From the NCBI GenBank assembly GCA_039183635.1, contig JBCDBL010000108.1, positions 1 to 15,476 on the forward strand: DNA of 15,476 nucleotides, read 5' to 3'. Below, piece after piece: positions 1-8,345 of the stretch; position 1 is the stretch's first letter, and every line of letters begins with the position of its first letter. Both the position numbers and the translations under genes were made by a program. The notes beneath the pieces were generated by a model, which was not told the origin of the DNA, ran no database searches, and worked only from the letters and a program-made list of their open reading frames with translations. Origin of the DNA: JBCDBL01 sp039183635. Its GTDB lineage: Bacteria; Pseudomonadota; Alphaproteobacteria; Caulobacterales; Parvularculaceae.

Positions 1-2
1 CG

Positions 3-533
3 ATCGCCGCCGGTAAAACCGTTGCGGCCATCGAAGAACAGCTTCCAGCGGGAGGGGCTGTCGTGCGGGCGATGCCGAACACTCCCGCCGCGGTCGGCAA
101 AGGCGTCAGCGGTCTTTACGCCGCTTCCGGAGCGACGGAGGCCCAGAAGGCCCTTGCCGAGGGCCTGTTATCGGCCGTCGGCCCGACCGTTTGGGTTGAA
201 ACGGAGGATGAGCTGGATGTTTTGACGGCAGTCTCGGGGAGCGGGCCGGCTTACTTTTTTCACATTGTCGAGGCGCTCGCGGCGGCGGGCGTCAAAGCAG
301 GTCTTGCGCCTGAGGCGGCCGGCGCGCTGGCGCGCTACACCGCTGTCGGTGCGGGCGCATTATTAGAAGCTTCCGATAAGCCGGCTGATGTTCTGCGGAC
401 CGAGGTGACGTCCCCCGGCGGCGTTACGGCGGCGGCCCTTGACGTGCTGATGGAGGATCGAGCCGTCACACGTCTTTTTGAAAAGGCGATCGCCGCCGGT
501 GCGGATCGCGCCAAGGCTTTGCGAGATGGATAG
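3..533 (+). CDS. proC: Pyrroline-5-carboxylate reductase, 3' part (N-terminus outside window)
   Basis: Reduces 1-pyrroline-5-carboxylate to L-proline with NAD(P)H, the last step of proline synthesis in the cytoplasm. The frame is open from base 3 without a start, giving about 176 residues. The family is usually about 265-275 residues, so the N-terminal Rossmann half is mostly outside the window. Seen here are the conserved RAMPNTP segment (about residues 21-27 of the visible part), the LTAVSGSGPAYFF segment that begins the C-terminal dimerisation domain, and the TSPGGVTAAAL signature near the end. The GTG at 63 lies inside the conserved region (it encodes the Val before RAMPNTP), so it is an internal codon and not the start. 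The TetR gene follows after 65 nt on the same strand. No odd features; identification is firm. Confidence 0.95.
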   Translation: MAAGKTVAAIEEQLPAGGAVVRAMPNTPAAVGKGVSGLYAASGATEAQKALAEGLLSAVGPTVWVETEDELDVLTAVSGSGPAYFFHIVEALAAAGVKAGLAPEAAGALARYTAVGAGALLEASDKPADVLRTEVTSPGGVTAAALDVLMEDRAVTRLFEKAIAAGADRAKALRDG

Positions 534-598
534 ACGCGCGGTCGCGCCGCAGGCGCATTCGCCGCTTTGGATCTATATTCAACGGGAGTGCGCCCGAC

Positions 599-1231
599 AT
601 GACCGATAAAATGATTGATCGCATTGTTGATGCAAGTTTGGCGCTGGCTTCTGAAAACGGCTGGCGACGCATCACCATGGCCGAGATTGCAGCGTCAGCG
701 GAGATTTCTCTATCGCAAGTGTATGCGGAAACGCAGACCAAGACGGATATTTTAGTCGCCTTGTCCCGCCGTTTGGATCTTGCTGTCGCCGAGGCCATGG
801 ACGGCCCCCAGGAAGAGGCGGCGCGCGAGCGCATCTTCGATGCTGTTATGGCGCGTTTCGATGCGCTGTCGCCGTTGAAGACGGGCGCGGCGGCGGTTTG
901 GCGGGATGTGCGGCGGGACCCGAAATCCGCAGCCCTGCTGTTGGCCCCTTACCTCAGATCCGTGGCATGGACGTTGGAGGCCGCAGACGTGTCCGTCGAC
1001 GGCGTAAAAGGCGTGCGCCGCGTCAAGACCCTCGCCTGGATTTTACAAAGGTCTTTTTTGGTTTGGCTCGACGACGATGCCGGCCAGGCGAAAACCATGG
1101 CCGATCTCGATCGGCGCCTGCGCCGGGCGGAGAACGTTTTCGAAGGTCGTCGCCTGGGCTCCCGATCCGCCGGGAGGTCTTATCAAGGCGGACCGCACGA
1201 CGATGGCGAAGCGGCCGATGCGCGAGCCTGA
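599..1231 (+). CDS. TetR/AcrR-family transcriptional regulator
   Basis: Probable one-component DNA-binding repressor. Of 210 residues, the first ~55 form the TetR_N helix-turn-helix: an IVDASLALASENGW helix, then ITMAEIAASAEIS and LSQVYAETQTKTDILVAL, the usual recognition helix and following segment. The rest is a variable, mainly helical ligand/dimer domain with no recognisable ligand signature, and the last ~25 residues are low-complexity and polar. GGGAG at 584-588 lies 10 nt before the ATG and supports this start. It lies 65 nt after proC on the same strand and could be co-transcribed with it. It converges with the flavoprotein gene, leaving 37 nt between stops. Its target and ligand cannot be told from the sequence. 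The family call is good; the specific role is unknown. Confidence 0.8.
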   Translation: MTDKMIDRIVDASLALASENGWRRITMAEIAASAEISLSQVYAETQTKTDILVALSRRLDLAVAEAMDGPQEEAARERIFDAVMARFDALSPLKTGAAAVWRDVRRDPKSAALLLAPYLRSVAWTLEAADVSVDGVKGVRRVKTLAWILQRSFLVWLDDDAGQAKTMADLDRRLRRAENVFEGRRLGSRSAGRSYQGGPHDDGEAADARA

Positions 1232-1268
1232 GCTCTCCGGTTTCGCCTTTATACGCCCCTGTCTTGCT

Positions 1269-2951
1269 CTAACGCGCCAGCGCCTGGTGAATAAACTGCA
1301 CTGAAATCGATCCTTCGCCGACAGCCGACGCCACGCGTTTGGTGGAGCCGGAGCGAATGTCGCCGGCGGCGAAAATGCGCGGCAGACTGGTCTCCAGAAG
1401 CGAGGGGCGGTGGTCCAGCCATTTTTCCGCATCAAGTTCGCTTTCGGGAATATCGCGACCGGTGATGACAAACCCTTTTTCATCAAGGGCGACGCAGCCG
1501 TTCAACCAGTCTGTGTTTGGAGCCGCGCCGATAAAGACAAACAGGTTGCGAATGTCGCGCAGGGTTTTTTCGCCGGTTTTTTTGCAGTGTGTTTCAATCC
1601 GCTCTAATCGATCTTCCCCGAATATATTCGAAACTTCCGTATAGGTATGAAGTGTTGTATTCCCAAGGGCGTCGATCCTGTCGATTAAGTATTTCGACAT
1701 GGTCCGTTCAAGACCTTCGGAGCGAACCATGACATGGACATGTTTGGCGTGGCCCGATAGATAGACCGCCGCTTGTCCGGCGGAGTTGCCGCCGCCGATG
1801 ACGATCACTTCTTCCCCGGCGCACAATCGCGCTTCCATGGCGGTCGCGCCGAAATAGACGCCCTGGCCTTCAAAACGCTCTGCTTGCGCTAAGGGCAAAC
1901 GACGGTATTGCGCGCCGCTGGCGATGACCACGGCCCGACCGCGAACGCTTTCGCCATCTCCGACGTCGATTTTGTATGTGTTCGGACAAGAACAGTCCAG
2001 GGAGAGCGCGCCGCGCGGGGCGGACAGGGCGGCGCCGAATTTTTCCGCCTGGACCTGGGCGCGCTGGGCGAGTTCGCGCCCCGATATGCCTGTCGGAAAT
2101 CCCAGATAGTTCTCGATTTTCGAACTTGTGCTCGCCTGGCCGCCCGGCGCCACAGCGTCGAGCGCGACGACGTCGAGCCCTTCGGAGGCGGCGTAAACGG
2201 ACGCGGCGAGCCCCGCCGGACCCGCTCCTACTACGATGACGTCGTGGATGCGGTCGTCATTAACAGCGCTAAGCCCAAGGCAACGCGCCATATCCTCAAT
2301 CCCGGGATTGCGGTAGATATCGCCGTCGGCGCTGACGACCACGGGCGTGTCTTCGATAGCGACGCCGAACCCTTCCAGCAGCGCTGCAGCGTCCTCGTCG
2401 GCGTCGAGGTCCACCCAACGGAAGGGGCGGGAGTTACGCTCCAAAAATTCACGTATACGAAATGTATTCTGGGAATAGCGTGAGCCGAGCAACATCAGAT
2501 TGCCGAGCCCTGCGGCGAGTAGCGCCTGACGCCGGGCGAAAAAGGCGGTGAGGATGACATCGCTTAACCCTGAATCGGCGACGACCAGACGGCGCAGTCG
2601 CTCCGGGCAAACCTCCAGCGCTGAAACCGCGCCATGGGCCCGGCCTTCTACGACGGCGCTTTTGCCGGACAACAGATCCACATCGCCGGTAAAGCCGCGT
2701 TCCTTGTGTTGAACGATCGTGACGCAGTCGCCGTCGTGCAGGCGCTGGCGGATGTCCACCGCGCCGTTGCGGATCACGTAAAACGAAGCATTGCGATCGC
2801 CGATCTCCCAAAGCGCTTCGCCGTCGGCGAACGTTCTTTCGTTCGCAATTTTTGCGATTTGATCAATCTGCGCATCGGTAAGGTATGGAAAAGCGCTTGA
2901 ACCGTCATCGCTCTCAGGTACGGCGTCGGCGGGAGACAATGGCTTTGTCAT
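1269..2951 (-). CDS. CAP-like cyclic-nucleotide-binding domain fused to a CxxC-less thioredoxin-reductase-like flavoprotein
   Basis: Likely FAD/NAD(P)H oxidoreductase with a sensor-like N-terminus. Residue numbers are for the 563-residue reading from 2960. Residues ~28-145 form a cNMP-binding beta-roll (CAP_ED). Residues ~155-230 are thioredoxin/glutaredoxin-like, but the active-site region reads GSRYSQN, with no cysteine. Residues ~238-563 form the reductase: FAD-binding GAGPAG at 246-251, NAD(P)H-binding GGGNSAG at 389-395, and the C-terminal FAD motif AAGDIR at 531-536. At the usual CATC position the sequence is GATA (371-374), so the redox dithiol is absent. The phosphate-binding cassette also looks non-canonical (GDVDLLSGKSAVVEG, without the usual Arg), so classical cAMP binding is doubtful. 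The ATG at 2960 would overlap the only good SD, AAGG at 2961-2964; the ATG at 2951, with a 9-nt spacer, is therefore preferred. Fused proteins of this layout are known in proteobacteria, usually annotated as FAD-dependent oxidoreductases; their substrate is not clear. Confidence 0.88.
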   Translation of the reverse strand: MTKPLSPADAVPESDDGSSAFPYLTDAQIDQIAKIANERTFADGEALWEIGDRNASFYVIRNGAVDIRQRLHDGDCVTIVQHKERGFTGDVDLLSGKSAVVEGRAHGAVSALEVCPERLRRLVVADSGLSDVILTAFFARRQALLAAGLGNLMLLGSRYSQNTFRIREFLERNSRPFRWVDLDADEDAAALLEGFGVAIEDTPVVVSADGDIYRNPGIEDMARCLGLSAVNDDRIHDVIVVGAGPAGLAASVYAASEGLDVVALDAVAPGGQASTSSKIENYLGFPTGISGRELAQRAQVQAEKFGAALSAPRGALSLDCSCPNTYKIDVGDGESVRGRAVVIASGAQYRRLPLAQAERFEGQGVYFGATAMEARLCAGEEVIVIGGGNSAGQAAVYLSGHAKHVHVMVRSEGLERTMSKYLIDRIDALGNTTLHTYTEVSNIFGEDRLERIETHCKKTGEKTLRDIRNLFVFIGAAPNTDWLNGCVALDEKGFVITGRDIPESELDAEKWLDHRPSLLETSLPRIFAAGDIRSGSTKRVASAVGEGSISVQFIHQALAR

Positions 2952-2960
2952 AGGGGACAT

Positions 2961-2964
2961 CCTT
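2961..2964 (-). promoter_or_regulatory. Shine-Dalgarno that decides the flavoprotein start
   Basis: AAGG on the minus strand sits directly against the ATG at 2960 (no spacer) but 9 nt before the in-frame ATG at 2951. Normal spacing points to 2951 as the start, shortening the protein by three residues. Confidence 0.5.
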
Positions 2965-3064
2965 GTGTCGATGGAGGGCGTTCATGCGACAAGGTGGCGC
3001 TTGTTAATGGAATTTCAAAGCCCGTATGCGGCGATTGTGAAAGAATTTCGCTGAAACATTGATT

Positions 3065-3082
3065 TAACCGCCGTAATGGTTA
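3065..3082. repeat. Short inverted repeat TAACC-N8-GGTTA in the intergenic region
   Basis: Perfect 5-bp arms at 3065-3069 and 3078-3082 lie between the divergent flavoprotein gene and the Gfo/SDR fusion gene. It may be an operator for either gene, but arms this short occur by chance. No confident -35/-10 pair was found around it. Confidence 0.3.
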
Positions 3083-3175
3083 CGACACATCAACGTTTTA
3101 GCGCGTATGTCCGACCGGCGCAGCGCTTTTGCCGCTGCGTCGCGCAGAGCCGTAAAGTGCGGCGAGATGAGAGCG

Positions 3176-3182
3176 AAAGGGG
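3176..3182 (+). promoter_or_regulatory. Strong Shine-Dalgarno favouring a TTG start
   Basis: AAAGGGG lies 5 nt upstream of TTG at 3188. Neither ATG upstream (3107, 3167) has a comparable site at normal spacing, and the Gfo Rossmann strand begins four residues after this TTG. Confidence 0.6.
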
Positions 3183-3187
3183 CGAGC

Positions 3188-5284
3188 TTGAAACGAACGG
3201 CATTGATTGGAGCCGGCGCCATTTCCGAGGTTCACGCCGCGGCGCTCAAAGCGCGCAAGGACGTTGTGCTCGCGGCGATCGTGGATCCCGTCGCGGCCCG
3301 GGCGCGCCAGTCCGCCGACGCCTGGGGCGTCAACCTGGTCCACGACAATCTGGAAACTCTCATCGACGGCGGCGACATCGATGCGGCCCATGTCGCAACG
3401 CCGCCGGACACCCACGCGCGCGTGGCCAGGGCCCTTATTGAGGCGAACATCGATGTTCTGATCGAACGGCCTTTGGCGGAGACCGGCGCGGAGTGCGACG
3501 CTCTTATGGATTTGGCGGCGGACAAGGGGGTCAGTCTCCATGTCGCACAAAATTACCTGTTCCATCCGGCCCATCGTCGCTTGAGAAAAGCCCTTCGCGC
3601 GAACGCCCTAGGCGCCGTTCGGCATGTAACATGCGTGTACGCGGCGCCGTTTCCCCGGCCCGGCGCTGTTCAGTTCGGCGATTGGGCGTATGACTCCCCC
3701 CTTAATCTCCTGCTGGAACAGGCGGCGCACCCTTTGTCCCTGATCGCGGACTGCGCCGGCGATATTTTGGAGACAAAGGTCACGGCGACGCAAACCCATA
3801 AGGCGCCGGACGGAACCGAACTCGTTAACGCATGGGATGTTTCCTTTGTTTGCGCGCTGAGCGGGGCGCAAATGCGAATTCATCTGGGCGCCTCTTACCC
3901 CGTCTGGCGTCTTTTCGTTGCTTGCGACGACGGCGCTGCGGAGGTTGATTACCTGAAAAACCTCTGTGTTTTGTCAAAGCCGGGAACCGCTCCGCGCGCG
4001 GCGAGCGCTTTGAGTTCCGGTCTTGCGTCTGCAGGCTCCGTTTTGGCGCAAAGCGCCGGCGGCCTGGCGGCGTCGGCGGTCTCTTTAATGAAGCCCCCGT
4101 TGCGCCGCGGCGCATTTTACACAAGCGTCAAAGGCGGGGTCGATGAATTCTATGACGGTCTCGCCGCGCGGAAGCGTATTGACGGCGCTGCGGGAACGGC
4201 GCTTGTCAAAACCTGTGAACAGATTGCAGCCCAGACGGATTTTGAGCCGATCTCAAGATTTAAGCCCGTCACGCCTGCGCAGAACGCCAAATACGACGTT
4301 GCTGTCCTTGGCGGCACTGGCTTCATCGGTCGGTCTGTGGTTGGAAAACTGTTGGCCGACGGCAAGCGCGTCGCCGTTTTCGCCAGAAATGTCCGTGGAC
4401 TGCCGGAGATGTTCGATAGCCCCAATGTGGGGGTTTTCAAGGGCTCCATCGCCGATAAGGAGGCGTTGCAAAACGTTCTCGCCCGGGCGCCTCATGTCAT
4501 CAACCTCGCCCATGGCGGCGCTGACGGAGGTTGGGAGGATGTGCGGGACGCCGTTATCGGCGGTGCGGTCAAAGTCGCTGAAGCTGCAGCTGCGGCGGAT
4601 GTCAAACAGCTTATCTTCGTCAGCTCGATCGCCGCTTTGTATCTGGGAGACCCCGATGCTGTCGTTACGGCCGACACGCCGGCCGACAATAGCGGCGAAA
4701 TGAGGTCCCACGAGGCCCGAGCGAAAGCCGAAGCCGAGCGCGAGATGATGCGGTTCCACCGGGACAAAGGGCTTGCCGTGACGATTATGCGCCCGGGCGT
4801 CGTTGTCGGGGGCGGCGGCACGCCATTCCCTGGCGCACTCGGGGTTTTCAACACCGAGACTCATTGCCTTGGCTGGAATCACGGGCGCAACGCCTTGCCG
4901 TTTGTTCTTGTTGACGATGTCGCCGATGGTCTGGTCGCGGCCCTCGGCGCGCAAGCGTCGTATGGCAAAGCGTACAATCTGGTGGGCGATGTCAGATTGT
5001 CCGCCCGGGAATATATCGCCGAGCTGGGAAAGGCGTTAGGCCGGCCGTTACGGTATCATTCAAGGCCGTTTTGGTTGCAAAGGGCGGGCGAAGGCGCGGC
5101 CTGGCTTGTCAAGCGCGCTGCACGGCGCACAGTTCCGTTTCCAAGTCCGCTTGATCTGAAATCGCGGGGGTTAACGGCGCAATTCGATACGCGCAAGGAA
5201 AAACAGGATCTCGGCTGGGCGCCGGTCGCCGATCGAAAAATTTTCGTCGCGCGCGCGATCACGGTGCAAAAAACCGATGTCTGA
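3188..5284 (+). CDS. Gfo/Idh/MocA oxidoreductase fused to an NAD-dependent epimerase/dehydratase (extended SDR)
   Basis: Predicted two-domain cytoplasmic sugar-modifying enzyme for the polysaccharide locus. Numbering follows the 725-residue frame from the ATG at 3107; subtract 27 for the preferred TTG start. Residues 29-~380 are Gfo/Idh/MocA: dinucleotide motif IGAGAIS (34-40), the EKP-type motif reading ERP (120-122), NYLFHP (149-154), and the usual active-site His as H208 in EQAAHP. Residues ~396-715 are an extended SDR: GGTGFIG (402-408), VINLAHGG (464-471), FVSS (504-507), and RPGVVVG (562-568). The SDR YxxxK motif reads EARAK, with Glu536 where the catalytic Tyr belongs and Lys540 kept. 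The Gfo lysine is Arg121. TTG at 3188 has AAAGGGG 5 nt upstream and gives the usual short lead into the Rossmann fold; starts at 3107 or 3167 lack a well-spaced SD. It overlaps the next glycosyltransferase gene by 8 nt, so they are translationally coupled. Substrate not predictable. Confidence 0.85.
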   Translation: MKRTALIGAGAISEVHAAALKARKDVVLAAIVDPVAARARQSADAWGVNLVHDNLETLIDGGDIDAAHVATPPDTHARVARALIEANIDVLIERPLAETGAECDALMDLAADKGVSLHVAQNYLFHPAHRRLRKALRANALGAVRHVTCVYAAPFPRPGAVQFGDWAYDSPLNLLLEQAAHPLSLIADCAGDILETKVTATQTHKAPDGTELVNAWDVSFVCALSGAQMRIHLGASYPVWRLFVACDDGAAEVDYLKNLCVLSKPGTAPRAASALSSGLASAGSVLAQSAGGLAASAVSLMKPPLRRGAFYTSVKGGVDEFYDGLAARKRIDGAAGTALVKTCEQIAAQTDFEPISRFKPVTPAQNAKYDVAVLGGTGFIGRSVVGKLLADGKRVAVFARNVRGLPEMFDSPNVGVFKGSIADKEALQNVLARAPHVINLAHGGADGGWEDVRDAVIGGAVKVAEAAAAADVKQLIFVSSIAALYLGDPDAVVTADTPADNSGEMRSHEARAKAEAEREMMRFHRDKGLAVTIMRPGVVVGGGGTPFPGALGVFNTETHCLGWNHGRNALPFVLVDDVADGLVAALGAQASYGKAYNLVGDVRLSAREYIAELGKALGRPLRYHSRPFWLQRAGEGAAWLVKRAARRTVPFPSPLDLKSRGLTAQFDTRKEKQDLGWAPVADRKIFVARAITVQKTDV

Positions 5285-6410
5285 CAAGCAGTCTATACGA
5301 TTGCTCCACGCCTTCTCCACCTTCGCCGTCGGGGGCGCACAGATGCGTTTAGCCGTGTTGGCGAACGCCTTTGGCACAGCGTACGAACATCATATCGTCG
5401 CCATGGACGGGCGATATGAGGCCGCTGATTTGTTTGACGAAGGGGTGGAGGTTCACATCCACCATATGCCCGTGATCAAAAGCGGTTTTATCAGTATTCA
5501 GAACCTTAAGCGATTTCGCGCCTTCATGTCCGAGGTGAAGCCGGATATACTATGTACTTATAATTTTGGAGCGATTGAGTGGGCTTTCGCGAATCGAATC
5601 GCCCCGCTTGTTCCGCATTTGCATTTCGAAGATGGTTTCGGACGAGACGAGGCGGGAGGCGTGCAGATCCCGCGGCGTGTCTGGGCGCGCCGCATCGGCT
5701 TGTCCGGGGCGAGTGAAATCGTCGTACCGTCCCGCGTGCTGCAAACGATAGCCGAGCAGGCTTGGGGCTTTTCCGCCAGCGTTCATTATATGCCGAACGG
5801 CGTTGATTGCGCTAAGCTTGCATCGCCCGAGAACCCTATAACTTTCCGTAAACGTCCTGACGAGATCGTGATCGGGTCGATCGGCGCGCTGCGTCCTGAA
5901 AAAAACCTTTCCCGTTTGTTGCGTCTGTTTCACGCCTTGGGAGATACGTCGGCCCGGCTGGTTATTGTCGGGGACGGCGGCGAGCGCCCGGCGCTTGAAG
6001 CCGAAGCGCGCGAGCGTGGGATTGATGAGCGCGTCACCTTCGCCGGGTATGTGGCCGAGCCTGAGCGGGCGCTCGCCGGCTTTGATATTTTCGCACTCAC
6101 ATCCGATACGGAGCAAATGCCGATCAGTTTGATCGAGGCGATGGCCGCCGGCCTCCCGGTCCTTGCGACGAATGTGGGCGATGTGCGCGATATGCTGCCC
6201 CCGGCGCAACATGCTTATCTCGCCGATGTTGAGGCCGAGGCGGCCTTGACGCCCGCGTTGAAAGACTTGATCGGGGATGCGCAGCTGCGGCGTACGCTTG
6301 GCGAGGGGAACCGCGCTGTGGCGAACGCCCGGTTTCGAAGAGCGGATATGACGGCCCGTTATGATGCGCTGTTTCGACGACTTGCAGGCCGGTCGGCGGA
6401 TATGCGTTAA
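5277..6410 (+). CDS. GT4-family glycosyltransferase, possibly Stp2-like
   Basis: Predicted retaining glycosyltransferase (GT-B fold, GT4) adding a sugar to a lipid-linked exopolysaccharide intermediate at the cytoplasmic side of the inner membrane. In its 377 residues: N-terminal acceptor domain with a glycine-rich GGAQMRL loop (19-25), PNGVD (173-177) at the domain junction, GALRPEKN (203-210) opening the donor domain, VGDGGER (231-237), and the EX7E nucleotide-sugar motif at Glu279/Glu287 followed by AMAAGLPVLAT. The opening, HAFSTFAVGGAQ, resembles the second sugar transferase (Stp2, TIGR03088) of exosortase A loci, but membership cannot be settled by eye. The ATG overlaps the upstream fusion gene by 8 nt. 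The stop shares the palindrome TTAA with the stop of the convergent amidotransferase gene, so there is no room for a terminator between them. Confidence 0.85.
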   Translation: MSDKQSIRLLHAFSTFAVGGAQMRLAVLANAFGTAYEHHIVAMDGRYEAADLFDEGVEVHIHHMPVIKSGFISIQNLKRFRAFMSEVKPDILCTYNFGAIEWAFANRIAPLVPHLHFEDGFGRDEAGGVQIPRRVWARRIGLSGASEIVVPSRVLQTIAEQAWGFSASVHYMPNGVDCAKLASPENPITFRKRPDEIVIGSIGALRPEKNLSRLLRLFHALGDTSARLVIVGDGGERPALEAEARERGIDERVTFAGYVAEPERALAGFDIFALTSDTEQMPISLIEAMAAGLPVLATNVGDVRDMLPPAQHAYLADVEAEAALTPALKDLIGDAQLRRTLGEGNRAVANARFRRADMTARYDALFRRLAGRSADMR

Positions 6411-8329
6411 GCTGCGTTACGCGCCTGTTCGCCGCCGGCTTTGGCTTGCCCCAAAAACGCGTCGAACATCAACAACGCCCAAAGCGTCATGTGATGGTCT
6501 TTAGCCCCGCTTTTATGCTCCGCCGCCATGCGTTTGACAGCGGGAAGGTTGATGAGGCCCGTGTCCTTCAGTCGCGTGCTTTGCGCGAGCGCCGCCGTGC
6601 GGCCGGCGAGGTCCCCGCGCAGCCAGTCTATAACCGGGGAATAAAAGCCTTGTTTCGGACGGTACAGGATCTCCCGCGGCAGATAATCATCCGCAAGGGC
6701 TGCTTTCAGGGCCGCCTTGCCTTCAAACCCGTCAAGCTTCGCCTTTTGCGGCAGTTGGGCGGCCCATTCCACGAACCGGTGATCGAGGAACGGCGGGCGC
6801 ACCTCCAGGGAGTGGGCCATGCTCGCCCGGTCGACCTTCACCAGCATGCGTCCTGCGAGCCAGGTTTTCATATCTGCATACTGAATGCGCGACAGAGCGT
6901 TGTCTGTATCCGCCGCCGCCATGTGTCCGGCGAGGACGTTTGCAGGGGCGTATCCGTTAAGGCTTTCAGCGGCCTCGCCCGACAGCAGGGCGGCGCGCGG
7001 CTTGTCGGGCGTTGCGGACATTGCGCGCATATATCCGCCCGCCGCATCCGTCGCCAGCGCCTCGAAGGTTGCTTTGGCGCGAAACATTTGCGGCGCCCAG
7101 TCGAGCTTCGGATAGATCCGGGCCAGGGCGCCGAACATGGGCCGGCGCACCCCGGCCGGCAGCATCGACTTCACCGTCTCCTCCTTCACATGGAAGGCGT
7201 ATCGTCTGTAGCCGGCCAATAGCTCGTCCGCACCGTCGCCGGACAACGCTACTGTCACATGGCGCTTGGCGACGCCGCACAGAAGATAGGTGGGCAGGGC
7301 GGAGTTGTCGGCGAAAGGCTCCCCGTAGACGCCGGCGAGGCGGTCTATAAGGTCGACGGCGTCCACCGTCACGTCTTCTTCGAAATGCTGTGTTTTATAG
7401 CGGTCCGCCACCAGGCGGGCGTGCTGGGTTTCGTTAAAGCGGCCCTCCTTGAACCCCATGGAGCAGGTGACGGGTCTGGAACCGCCGGACCTGGACATCA
7501 GTGCGACGATGGCGCTGGAATCAACGCCTCCCGACAAAAAGGCGCCGAGCGGCACGTCGGAGACCAACTGCGCCGAAACCGCGGCTTGCAATCTGTCAAT
7601 CATCTCCTCGTGCAAGGCTTCGCCTTGGGCGGCGACGCTGTCGCCGAAACGCAAACGCCAGTAATCTTCAGGCGCTTCCACGCCAGCGCCGCGGGCCGCC
7701 TTAAGCTTGCAAGCCGGGGGCAGCTTGAAGATCCCCTGGTAGATCGATTTTGGGTCCGGCACATACCCGTAGGCGAAATAATCGGCCACAGCCTCCGGGT
7801 TCAGCGGCGGCATTTCCGACACGGCGGCCAGCAGCGCCCCGATTTCCGAAGCGAACAGGAAAAAGCCTTCCGCATCGGTCATGTAGTATATCGGTTTTTC
7901 GCCAAGCCTGTCCCGAGCGAGAACCAATGTCTCGCGGGCCTTGTCCCAAACGGCGAAGGCGTACATGCCGACAAGGCCCTCAAGACAGGCCGAACCCTTT
8001 AAAGACCAGCTTTCAATAAGGGCCTCGGTGTCGCTTTGGGTTTTCAATGCAACGCCTTTTGCGGTAAGGCCGGCGCGCAGATCCTGGTAATTGTAAATCT
8101 CGCCGTTGAAGGTGAGAACGCTGTTCCCGTCGGCGGCGTGGAACGGCTGCGCCCCGCCTTCAAGGTCGATAATCGACAGGCGGCGATGACCAAGGCCGAT
8201 TCCAGGCTCTATAAAAAACCCTTCTCCGTCGGGGCCGCGATGGGCCAGCGCGTTCGTCATGGCGGCGAGACGGTTGCGATCGATCTCGCGCCGGCCTTTT
8301 AAGTCGAGAATGCCTGCTATGCCGCACAT
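6407..8329 (-). CDS. Asparagine-synthase-like amidotransferase, exosortase A-associated (amidotransferase 1 type)
   Basis: Glutamine-hydrolysing amidotransferase. The N-terminal Ntn domain frees ammonia from glutamine and the C-terminal domain activates a carboxylate with ATP. In XrtA loci this family (compare TIGR03108) is thought to amidate a precursor of the exopolysaccharide rather than make free asparagine. In 640 residues: MCGIAG start with nucleophile Cys2, HRRLS (48-52), NGEIYN (75-80), Asp100, and the ATP pyrophosphatase P-loop SGGVDSS (266-272), followed by ALSGDGADELLAGY. An in-frame ATG at 8428 would add 33 residues overlapping the end of xrtA, but Cys2 must follow the cleaved initiator Met, so the start at 8329 is firm. 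SD is weak (GGCGA about 7 nt upstream). It lies 16 nt after xrtA on the same strand and is almost certainly co-transcribed. All key residues are present. Confidence 0.92.
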   Translation of the reverse strand: MCGIAGILDLKGRREIDRNRLAAMTNALAHRGPDGEGFFIEPGIGLGHRRLSIIDLEGGAQPFHAADGNSVLTFNGEIYNYQDLRAGLTAKGVALKTQSDTEALIESWSLKGSACLEGLVGMYAFAVWDKARETLVLARDRLGEKPIYYMTDAEGFFLFASEIGALLAAVSEMPPLNPEAVADYFAYGYVPDPKSIYQGIFKLPPACKLKAARGAGVEAPEDYWRLRFGDSVAAQGEALHEEMIDRLQAAVSAQLVSDVPLGAFLSGGVDSSAIVALMSRSGGSRPVTCSMGFKEGRFNETQHARLVADRYKTQHFEEDVTVDAVDLIDRLAGVYGEPFADNSALPTYLLCGVAKRHVTVALSGDGADELLAGYRRYAFHVKEETVKSMLPAGVRRPMFGALARIYPKLDWAPQMFRAKATFEALATDAAGGYMRAMSATPDKPRAALLSGEAAESLNGYAPANVLAGHMAAADTDNALSRIQYADMKTWLAGRMLVKVDRASMAHSLEVRPPFLDHRFVEWAAQLPQKAKLDGFEGKAALKAALADDYLPREILYRPKQGFYSPVIDWLRGDLAGRTAALAQSTRLKDTGLINLPAVKRMAAEHKSGAKDHHMTLWALLMFDAFLGQAKAGGEQARNAA

Positions 8330-8345
8330 ATAGGATCGCCGTTGT

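Noticed and set aside
1908..2483. 191-residue plus-strand frame opposite the flavoprotein gene
   Set aside because: It lies entirely antisense to a gene with clear FAD and CAP-like domains, is rich in Arg/Gly as expected of GC-rich shadows, and has no recognisable motif.
7259..8002. 247-residue plus-strand frame (and 6446-7222, 258 residues) opposite the amidotransferase gene
   Set aside because: Antisense to a gene with all amidotransferase motifs; no SD or domain. Explained by GC-rich codon bias.
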